Shown one piece after another: positions 23,783 through 31,500 of a DNA stretch of 32,036 nt. The stretch's first letter is position 1, and every line of letters starts with the position of its first letter. Location of the stretch: contig NZ_AKJE01000119.1 in the NCBI RefSeq assembly GCF_000282495.1, positions 1 through 32,036 on the forward strand, in the 5' to 3' direction. The stretch comes from Pseudomonas sp. GM79 (lineage in GTDB: Bacteria > Pseudomonadota > Gammaproteobacteria > Pseudomonadales > Pseudomonadaceae). Under the pieces are notes generated by a model that saw only the letters and a program-made list of their open reading frames with translations, searched no databases and was not told where the DNA came from. A program made the translations under genes and the position numbers.

Positions 23783-24612
23783 GCACCTATGAAATTCCCG
23801 CCGCGACGGTGAAGTCGAGCTCGACGGTCATTGCGCTGCGTCGCAGTTTGAACACACGCTGGATCAGCGTACTAACGCTGGTCGCTCTCGTTGCCATTTG
23901 GTGGGCCGTCACGGCCACAGGTTTGATCGAACCGCTGTTCCTGCCGCCGCCGTCCGCCGTGCTGCAAAAAGGCTGGCTGCTGGTAACCACCGGCTACATG
24001 GATTCGACCTTGTGGCAGCATTTGGGCGCAAGCCTTGGCCGTATTGGCCTGGGCCTGGGCTTCGCCGTGCTGACCGCCGTGCCGGTGGGCATCGCCATCG
24101 GCCACAATCGCATCGCTCGCGGCATTCTTGATCCGCTGATCGAGTTCTATCGCCCGATTCCGCCGCTGGCTTATCTACCGCTGATCGTGATCTGGTGTGG
24201 CATCGGTGAGTTGTCGAAAGTCTTGTTGATCTACCTGGCGATCTTCGCGCCGATCGCGATAGCCACCGCCACTGGCGTACGCACCGTCGACCCGGCGAAA
24301 TTGCGCGCCGCACAGTCGCTGGGTGCGACTCGGGCGCAGTTGATTCGGCATGTGATTCTGCCCAGTGCCTTGCCGGACATTTTGACCGGCGTGCGGATTG
24401 GTCTGGGTGTGGGTTGGTCGACATTGGTGGCCGCCGAGTTGATCGCCGCCACCAGTGGTTTGGGCTTCATGGTGCAATCGGCCGCGCAATTCCTGGTCAC
24501 CGATGTGGTGGTGCTGGGGATTCTGGTGATCGCGCTGATCGCTTTCGCCATGGAAATGGGCCTGCGTGCCCTGCAACGCAAAGTCGTGCCATGGCATGGC
24601 CAGGCTCACTGA
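23779..24612 (+). CDS. tauC: Taurine ABC transporter permease
   Basis: This 277-residue inner-membrane protein has about six hydrophobic segments. It carries the BPD-transport EAA loop region (AAQSLGATRAQLIRHVILPSALPDILTGVRIGLG), typical of TauC/SsuC permeases. It forms the membrane channel with TauA and TauB. The next expected gene, tauD (taurine dioxygenase), does not follow; instead there is REP-like DNA and then genes on the minus strand. Confidence 0.93.
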   Translation: MSTYEIPAATVKSSSTVIALRRSLNTRWISVLTLVALVAIWWAVTATGLIEPLFLPPPSAVLQKGWLLVTTGYMDSTLWQHLGASLGRIGLGLGFAVLTAVPVGIAIGHNRIARGILDPLIEFYRPIPPLAYLPLIVIWCGIGELSKVLLIYLAIFAPIAIATATGVRTVDPAKLRAAQSLGATRAQLIRHVILPSALPDILTGVRIGLGVGWSTLVAAELIAATSGLGFMVQSAAQFLVTDVVVLGILVIALIAFAMEMGLRALQRKVVPWHGQAH

Positions 24613-24616
24613 ATGT

Positions 24617-24720
24617 TCAATGTGGGAGGGTCTATGGCGAGGGGCAAGCCCCGGGGTTGAGCCCACCACAATCCCGCGATCCCGCGTAGGAGCTGCCGCA
24701 GGCTGCGATCGGCGTCGCTC
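24617..24720. repeat. Degenerate REP-like sequences downstream of tauC
   Basis: Fragments of two REP types are present: GCGAGGGGCAAGCCCCGGGG around 24638-24657, and CGTAGGAGCTGCCGCAGGCTG around 24685-24705. No intact inverted pair is seen. They fill the gap between the converging tauC and DUF6916-like genes. Confidence 0.5.
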
Positions 24721-24721
24721 T

Positions 24722-25033
24722 TTAATTGAACGCGATGTAGAAGTAGCCCAGCTGTGGATCCCGCCCCATCGGGGGGACCCTCGACACGAAAATGTCTTTC
24801 ACCCGGCCCAGTTCCGGCAGTTCCATCACACACAAGCCATCGACAAAGTCAGTGGGTTGCAGGCTATTGAACTCGACGCTGAACGGCATGCGCTCGCTGT
24901 TTGGCAGCTGTGAGCGGGGCGTTTCTGCAAGGGTGTCGATATGGATCGGCAGTTCACTGCCATCGGGCAGCCGCAGCGTCCCCGTCTTGCCCAGCAGTGC
25001 CTGAAAGTGTTGGCTTTGAACTTGTTGCAGCAT
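24722..25033 (-). CDS. DUF6916-like small protein
   Basis: This 103-residue protein starts with MLQQVQSQHFQALLGKTG and contains LPDGSELPIHIDTLAETP, and later PMGRDPQLGYFYIAFN. It is of the type I recall as DUF6916, typically encoded next to tail-collar proteins. It is predicted soluble, with a beta-rich look. It lies 55 bp downstream of the collar-protein gene on the same strand, with a strong GC hairpin (25056-25083) between them. Its start follows GGAG. Function is unknown; it may be a partner or structural accessory of the collar protein. Confidence 0.7.
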   Translation of the reverse strand: MLQQVQSQHFQALLGKTGTLRLPDGSELPIHIDTLAETPRSQLPNSERMPFSVEFNSLQPTDFVDGLCVMELPELGRVKDIFVSRVPPMGRDPQLGYFYIAFN

Positions 25034-25055
25034 GGCATCACTCCATCAGCAAAAG

Positions 25056-25083
25056 TGGCCGGGGGATTGGCATCCCCCGGCCA
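25056..25083 (-). terminator. Strong GC hairpin between collar and DUF6916-like genes
   Basis: TGGCCGGGGGA (25056-25066) pairs perfectly with TCCCCCGGCCA (25073-25083) around a 6-base loop. On the minus strand it is followed by only CTTTTG, a weak T-run, so it may be a partial terminator or attenuator that lowers expression of the second gene. Confidence 0.6.
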
Positions 25084-25088
25084 GACAC

Positions 25089-25676
25089 TCAGTTGCGCGA
25101 AGGGAAAAGACCGTTCAGGGCGATGCTGAAGTTGAGCACCAGGAACGGGTTCATCACCTCCATGGGCAAGCCGTTGCCGGCGGACGAGATTTCCCCTGTT
25201 ACCGTAGTGGCCACGCCCTTGAGCGGTACGGCCGCAGCACCTTGCTGATCGGAGTAAATACTCGCCGAACCGGGACCGCCGCCCGAGGCACCAATGAACG
25301 AGTTGGTTGCGGTCGGGTTGGTGACCGGGTTGCTCGCCGGGCTGGCCAGTTGCAGGGTGGTGGTGGCGGTGAGCCCGGACAGGGCGTGGGTGTGGTTGGG
25401 CAGGTTATTGATGGTCGCGGTGACGTTCTCGGTGCCGGAAACTTCGCCGATGACGCGCGGGGTCAGGCCCAGGCCGTTGCCCATGGCGACCGGCATGCGA
25501 CCTTGCAGGTTGGGCAGCATGAAATTGGTGGTGCCATTGCCTCCGTAGTAGGTTCCCAGCAGTGCGAAAACCGTGTTGTATTGCGCGATGCTCAGCGTCT
25601 GGCCGTTGCACAGGGCCCAGCCGTTGGGCGCGAAGTTAAAGGCGAAAGACTGAATAGTGCCGATGAATACTTCCAT
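25089..25676 (-). CDS. Phage tail-collar domain protein (microcystin-dependent-protein-like)
   Basis: This 195-residue protein has the tail-collar signature: MEVFIGTIQSFAFNFAPNGW, CNGQTLSIAQYNTVFALLGT, YYGGNGTTNFMLPNLQGRMP and, after it, NNLPNHTHALSG. The second half is Ala/Thr/Ser/Asn-rich. Such proteins are common outside prophages in bacteria (MdpB/microcystin-dependent-protein type) and their role is not established. No phage genes surround it. It lies upstream of the DUF6916-like gene and is divergent from the glycosyltransferase gene. Confidence 0.85.
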   Translation of the reverse strand: MEVFIGTIQSFAFNFAPNGWALCNGQTLSIAQYNTVFALLGTYYGGNGTTNFMLPNLQGRMPVAMGNGLGLTPRVIGEVSGTENVTATINNLPNHTHALSGLTATTTLQLASPASNPVTNPTATNSFIGASGGGPGSASIYSDQQGAAAVPLKGVATTVTGEISSAGNGLPMEVMNPFLVLNFSIALNGLFPSRN

Positions 25677-25720
25677 GGTTCCTCATCCCTCAGGTTAGTG
25701 TCTGATACGTCACGTTGCAG

Positions 25721-25736
25721 GCCCGGTTAACCGGGC
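25721..25736. promoter_or_regulatory. 16-bp perfect palindrome in the divergent gap
   Basis: GCCCGGTTAACCGGGC lies 45 bp upstream of the collar gene start. It may be an operator for the divergent collar and glycosyltransferase genes. The rest of the 246-bp gap shows no other clear element besides the AAGGGGAGG ribosome site before 25923. Confidence 0.45.
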
Positions 25737-25922
25737 AGTTCGCGCTGATCAGCCGACTCCTTTCATCTCCGTGGCTGGGTCACGCCACGCCAAAGCGTAG
25801 ACGCTGATCGGAATGATTGCCGGACGTCGTCCGTCGCAAGGCCAGCATCGACGTCGGGCTCGCGCCTGTCCTACAGTGCTGGGGAAGCTTCGGTTTTCAC
25901 ATGGCCGTTGCAAGGGGAGGTA

Positions 25923-27494
25923 ATGGAGGCGCGCAGAGAAACACCGCTGGGCGACACCCAGGACCCGCATGCGATGCCGGGGTTGTGGGCGGCTGTCCGT
26001 CGCTTGCTGCGATGGGCGCGGGAGCACTGGCTGTTGTCGATCCTGGTATTGGCCGCGCTGGCGCGTTTTTACGACCTGACAGCGGCGGCGATCTGGGGCG
26101 ACGAAGGGTCTAGCTTGTTGCTGAGCCAGTATTCCCTGGCCGGGATCTGGGAACATGCGGCTCATGATGTGCATCCACCCCTGTATTTCATGCTTCTGCA
26201 CGGCTGGATCGGCCTGTTCGGCGACGGCATTTTTTCGATTCGCTGCCTGAGTGCGCTGCCGGGGATTGCCACGGTGGGGCTCGGCGTCTGGCTGGTGGAC
26301 CTGCTCGCGACCCGCCGCGCCGCGTTGCTGGGCGGAGTCCTGCTGGCGCTGCTGCCCACGGCGGTGCGTTACAGCCAGGAAGTGCGGATGTATTCGCTGC
26401 TGGGCCTGTGGCTGATCGGCGCCACGATCGCCTTGATGTATTGGATCAGGCGGCCGCAACGCACGCGCTATCTGGTGATGTACACCCTGCTGATGAGTGC
26501 CGCGTTCTACACCCATTACTTCACGGCGCTGTGCGTGCTTTGCCACTGGCTGTATCTGGGACTGATCCGCGTGCAGCCAGGGTATCGATTGCGGCACATT
26601 CAGCGCTCCGGCTGGTGGCTGGCCAATATGGCGATTGTGGCGTTGTACCTGCCATGGCTGCCCAGTCTGTTCGATCTGGTGCAGCACATGGATCAGCTCA
26701 AAGCCAATGGCGATGTGGGGTGGGAGGCGCCCGTCACGCTCGGCTCACTGCCTTCAATGATCTGGTCGTTCCTGATCCAGGACGATGGCGAGAACCTGCC
26801 CACACTGATTTTTATTGCGTTGCCACTGGCGCTGCTGGCCCTGGCGGGCGTGGCGCTGGCGCGCGATCGCAGTGTTTTCCGTGGCAGTGCGCTGGCGCTG
26901 ATCTACACCGTTCTCCCGTTGTTGTTGGTATTTGCGGTGTCGTTCATATCGCCGGTGTTCATCGAGCGTTACCTGACCGCTTATGCCCTGGGCTTGCCGA
27001 TGCTTGTGGCACTGGCCATCGATCGTTTGTACGCGGACTTCAAGGTAGTGGCGCTGGCCGTGCTGATGTTGTTTGTCGGCGTCGAGCTGGTGGGGCTGAA
27101 GAACAATGCCACGGTGGATACCGACGATCAGATCAGCGTCATGGTCAGCTATGTGAACCAGCACTTCGCTCCCGGCGACCGAATCGTCACCAGCGACATG
27201 CTCTGGTACCTGAGTTATGTCTATTACAACCGCACTGATGCCAAACCATTGCTGTACACGCCGCCGTTGGCCAATGGCAGGTCGAGCCGGCCGAACGCTT
27301 ACGGTTTTGGCACGTTGGTGACCGGTGAGGTCTATCTGGATAGCCTCGGCAGCTTGCCCAAGGGCAATGGTCGCGTCTGGCTGGTCGGTAGCGTCGATGG
27401 ACCGGACGAGTTCGCCCCTTTGCCCGAGGGCTGGCAACGCATCGGTGAAACCGGGGCGGGAGGCGCCAGGGCACGCTTGTATGTGCTGAACTAA
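25923..27494 (+). CDS. Glycosyltransferase family 39 (ArnT/PMT-like) membrane protein
   Basis: The ATG at 25923, directly after AAGGGGAGG, gives 523 residues. It is a polytopic membrane protein with about ten hydrophobic segments. Near the N-terminus it has AIWGDEGSSLLL, with the Asp-Glu pair that is catalytic in GT39/GT-C enzymes, and HPPLYFMLLHGWIGLFG, a family hallmark. A soluble domain forms the last ~140 residues. GT39-type enzymes transfer sugars from lipid-linked donors to protein or lipid at the outer face of the inner membrane. A sulfotransferase and a giant secreted protein lie downstream, so it could glycosylate a surface product, but the acceptor is unknown. Confidence 0.85.
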   Translation: MEARRETPLGDTQDPHAMPGLWAAVRRLLRWAREHWLLSILVLAALARFYDLTAAAIWGDEGSSLLLSQYSLAGIWEHAAHDVHPPLYFMLLHGWIGLFGDGIFSIRCLSALPGIATVGLGVWLVDLLATRRAALLGGVLLALLPTAVRYSQEVRMYSLLGLWLIGATIALMYWIRRPQRTRYLVMYTLLMSAAFYTHYFTALCVLCHWLYLGLIRVQPGYRLRHIQRSGWWLANMAIVALYLPWLPSLFDLVQHMDQLKANGDVGWEAPVTLGSLPSMIWSFLIQDDGENLPTLIFIALPLALLALAGVALARDRSVFRGSALALIYTVLPLLLVFAVSFISPVFIERYLTAYALGLPMLVALAIDRLYADFKVVALAVLMLFVGVELVGLKNNATVDTDDQISVMVSYVNQHFAPGDRIVTSDMLWYLSYVYYNRTDAKPLLYTPPLANGRSSRPNAYGFGTLVTGEVYLDSLGSLPKGNGRVWLVGSVDGPDEFAPLPEGWQRIGETGAGGARARLYVLN

Positions 27495-27638
27495 GCCCGT
27501 GTTTTCAAGGCTTAATCGATTCATCTTTCAGCCGGTTATATCAATCGTTTTTTCCAGTCGATTTAGCTCCGATTTGATATCAAAGCACCACTAGTCGCAA
27601 CACCATTCATGGTCTACGCTCGTCATACAAAAGGACTT

Positions 27639-28490
27639 ATGACGGGTGAATGGATGCAGCACTTTCACTTTATTTCCGGCTTGCCGCGTTCAGGCTCGAC
27701 CCTGCTTTCTGCCATTCTTTTGCAGAACCCGCGCTTTCATGCCGGCATGACCAGCCCCGTGGGTGCGCTCTTTTCCGGCGTTCTGGAGCAATGCAGCGCC
27801 GGCAGCGAATTCGGTGCGGTGATCGACACCAACCTGCGTCGCCGTCTGTTGCGCGGTCTGTTCGATTCTTTCTACGCCGACAAGGCCGACAAACCGGTGG
27901 TGTTCGACACGAACCGCCTGTGGAGTTCGCGCCTGCCGGCGATCAGCGATCTGTTCCCTCAAGCCAAAATCATTGCCTGCGTGCGCAATGTCGCTTGGGT
28001 CATGGACAGCATCGAGCGCCTGTACCGCGCCAACCCCTTCGAAAACACCAAGCTGTTCGGTGATGCGGTCGAACGCAACACGGTCTATAGCCGCTGCGAA
28101 ACCCTGGCCCAGCGCAATCGGCTGGTGGGGTTTTCCTGGGCCGCCCTCAAGGAAGCCTATTACGGCGAACACGCCGACTCGTTGCTGATCATCGATTACG
28201 ACCTGCTGAGCCAGGCGCCTGAGCGGGTGATGCGCCTGGTCTACGATTTTATTGGCGAACCCTGGTTCGAACATGATTTCGACCATTTGGCCTACGACGC
28301 ACCGGAATTCGACCAGGCCCTCGGCCTCTCGGGGCTGCATAAGGTGAAGGCCAAGGTCCAACTGCAATCCAGGCGAACGATCCTGCCGCCGGACCTGTTC
28401 AAGCAGTACGCCGAGTTGTCCTTTTGGCTCGATGGCTCAGCCAGCGCCGCCAATGTCATTCGTATGAAAGCCGACGCCGCGATCAGTTGA
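27639..28490 (+). CDS. Sulfotransferase family protein
   Basis: The ATG at 27639 (283 residues; MTGEWMQHFHFISGLPRSG) follows AAAAGGA. Alternative starts lie at 27609 and 27654. The PAPS-binding loop GLPRSGSTLL (residues 14-23) is immediately recognisable. A second motif, KIIACVRNVAWVMDSIERLY, contains the Arg and Ser that contact the 3'-phosphate. It would transfer sulfate from PAPS to a hydroxyl on a sugar, lipid or peptide in the cytoplasm. Some PAPS-loop proteins lack activity, so catalysis is assumed. The gene sits between a GT39 glycosyltransferase and a giant repeat protein, and its stop lies inside a terminator hairpin. Confidence 0.85.
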   Translation: MTGEWMQHFHFISGLPRSGSTLLSAILLQNPRFHAGMTSPVGALFSGVLEQCSAGSEFGAVIDTNLRRRLLRGLFDSFYADKADKPVVFDTNRLWSSRLPAISDLFPQAKIIACVRNVAWVMDSIERLYRANPFENTKLFGDAVERNTVYSRCETLAQRNRLVGFSWAALKEAYYGEHADSLLIIDYDLLSQAPERVMRLVYDFIGEPWFEHDFDHLAYDAPEFDQALGLSGLHKVKAKVQLQSRRTILPPDLFKQYAELSFWLDGSASAANVIRMKADAAIS

Positions 28491-28502
28491 TCGCGGCGTT
28501 TT
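28475..28502 (+). terminator. Intrinsic terminator overlapping the sulfotransferase stop
   Basis: CGCCGCGATCA (28475-28485) pairs with TGATCGCGGCG (28488-28498) and is followed by TTTT. The TGA stop (28488-28490) is part of the stem. It separates the sulfotransferase from the giant gene that starts at 28541. Confidence 0.75.
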
Positions 28503-28540
28503 CATTGATGCCTCAGAAAGTTCGAGTCCGGGTGAGCAGC

Positions 28541-31500
28541 ATGTGGTGGAGCAAAGGCAAGTCGCGGGTTACCGAAGGCGCACGAGCGCTGGCCTCGCCA
28601 ATGATCATGTCCCTGGAGCCACGCATGCTGTTCGACGGCGCGGTGGCCGCCACGGTCGCCGACACTGCCCAGGCCGACAGCCATGCCACCGCCGAGGCGG
28701 TCGAAGCGCCGACCGCCGATCAACCGGTCGCCAGCAAAGACACCCACGGCCAGGCCGATGCCACACCGGCGCCAGCACCCGCTGCGGTGCCGGGGCAGAG
28801 CGTGGTGTTCGTCGATTCGCGGGTCAAGGATGTCGATAGTCTGCTTCAAGGCGTCGCGCCCGGTACCCAGGTGGTTCAGCTCGATGCCAGCAAAGATGGC
28901 CTGCAACAAATCGCCGATTATCTGGACGGTCATCAGGGCATCAGCTCGGTGCAGATCATTGCTCACGGCAATGCGGGCGATTTGTGGCTGGGCAACAGCT
29001 ACTTGTCTGCCGACAACATCGCGGATCGCAGTGCGGTGCTGGCGGAAATTGGCAAGGACATGAACGTTGGCGGCGACATCCTGATTTATGGTTGCTACAC
29101 CGCCGACGGCGAGCGCGGCTTGAATTTTATCGACTCGCTGGCTCAATTGACCGGCCGCGATGTGGCCGCCTCCAGCGATCGCACCGGGCTCGGTGGCGAC
29201 TGGGATCTGGAAATCGCCACCGGCAACATCGAAAGCGCCAACGTCCTCTCGACCACGGCCATGAGCGATTATCAGTGGGGCCTGGCCACCTGGACGGCCA
29301 CCAACAACGCCAACACGGGCGTCGGCTCACTGCGTGCCGCCCTCGCCTCGGCGCAGAACGGCGATATCGTCACCTTCAGCAGCAGCATGACGGTGCAGCT
29401 GACGTCCGAACTGCTGATCAACAAGAACATCACCGTTGATGGCGACTTGAACAACGACGGCGCGGCTGACGTGATTCTCGACGGTCAGTACCGGACCCGA
29501 GTGATTGAAGTGACGGCTGGCAGTATCGTGACCCTCGATGGCTTGGTGATCACCCGTGGCCTGGTATCGGGCAATGGCGGCAACGGTGGCTACGGCGCCA
29601 CGGGCGCGATGGCCGGGGGGATTTTCAACGCAGGGATTTTGACCCTGAATAACGTCAGTGTAACCTCCAACGGCGCTTCCGGTGGCGGTGGCGGCGGCGG
29701 TGTCACGGGCGCTTTTTACGGCGGTGGGGGTGGCGGTGGCGGCGGTTTGGGCGGCCAGGGCGGCGGGCATGGCGGTTCGGCAGGGCCGGGCACCGGCACA
29801 TTGGGCGGCCAGGCGGGCGGCGGCGGTGTCGGTGGTTACGGCGGCGGTTATGACGCCACCCACATGGGCGGTCGCGGCGGTACCACCACTGGCGGGGCTG
29901 GCGGCGTAGGCGTTTCCTATTACAGCAACGGCGGTAACGGTGCGACGGCCACCAATGGCACGATTTCCATTGGCGGTGGTGGCGGCGGGGCCGGATGGGA
30001 CAAGGTCGGTGGCGCCGGCGGCAACGCGGTGGGCGGGATCTACAACGCCAGCAGCGGCACCATCACCATCGTCGGCACGTCGACCATCAGCAACAACATC
30101 GGCGCTGGTGGCGGCGGTGGCGGTGGTGGTGGCCAAGGCAGCAATGCCAGCAATGGCGGCATTGGTGGCCGTGGCGTCGGTGCGATCTGGAACAAAGGCA
30201 CGCTGCTGATCACAGCCGCCAACTTCGCGGCCCTGGCCGGTAATGCCGCGGCCAGTGGTGCCGGCGGTACCGCGCAGGGCGGAGGTTCAACCGGCACCTC
30301 GCCGACCTCTGTCGCGACCATCTACAACGACGGTGGTGTACTCAACACCGCGTATTCGCCACCGCCGACCGCGACTATTGTGGTCGCTGATACCACACTG
30401 AGCATCGGCGAAACGTCCCTGGTGACCATTACCTTCTCCGAGGCGGTGACCGGTCTCACCAATGCGGATCTGACCATCGCCAACGGCACCTTGACTGCGG
30501 TAAGCAGCGGCGATGGCGGCATCACCTGGACGGCAACCTTTACCCCATCCGCCAGTATTTCCGATACGACCAACGTCATCACCCTGGACAACACCGGGGT
30601 GATCAACATTCTGGGCACCGCTGGCGTCGGTACCACCAACTCCAATAACTACGTCGTCGATACGGTCCGGCCAACCGCCAGCATCGTGTTTACCGACACG
30701 GCGCTGAGAATCGGCGAAACCTCGCAGGTGACCATCACCTTCAATGAAGCAGTCAGCGGTTTCACCAACGCCGACCTGACCATCGCCAACGGCACGTTGA
30801 GCGCGGTGAGCAGCAGCGACGGCGGCATCACCTGGACGGCAACTTTTACACCGACCGCCAGCATCACCGACACGACCAACCTGATCACCCTGGACAACAC
30901 CGGCGTGGCGGATCTGGTGGGCAACGCCGGCAGCGGCACCACCGATTCGAACAACTATGCCATCGATACCGTGAGGCCAACGGCAACCATCGTGGTGACA
31001 GACAATGCGCTGAAAATCGGTGAAACCTCGCAGGTGACCATCACCTTCAGTGAAGCGGTGAGTGGTTTCACCAACGCTGACCTGTCCATCGCCAACGGCA
31101 CCTTGAGCGCGGTGAGCAGCAGCGACGGCGGCATCACCTGGACGGCGACCTTCACACCTTCCGCGAGCATCAATGACACGACCAACCTGATCACCCTGAA
31201 CAACACCGGCGTGGCGGATCTGGCGGGCAACACCGGCAGCGGCACCACCGACTCGAATAATTATGCGATCGATACGCTTCGTCCAACCGCAACCATTGTG
31301 GTGGCGGACAATGCGCTGAGAATCGGCGAAACCTCGCTGGTGACCATCACCTTCAATGAAGCAGTCAGCGGTTTCACCAACGCCGACCTGACCATCGCCA
31401 ACGGCACCTTGAGCGCGGTGAGCAGCAGCGATGGCGGCATCACCTGGACCGCCACGTTCACCCCGAACGCGAGCGTCAATGACACGACCAACCTGATCAC

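Noticed and set aside
25089..25676. Prophage or tailocin because of the tail-collar protein
   Set aside because: No other structural, lysis, integrase or replication genes are nearby; isolated collar proteins are common in bacteria.
25749..26687. 312-codon frame antisense to the glycosyltransferase
   Set aside because: Gln/His/Arg-rich shadow composition and no motifs; GT39 on the plus strand has clear hallmarks and a strong ribosome site.
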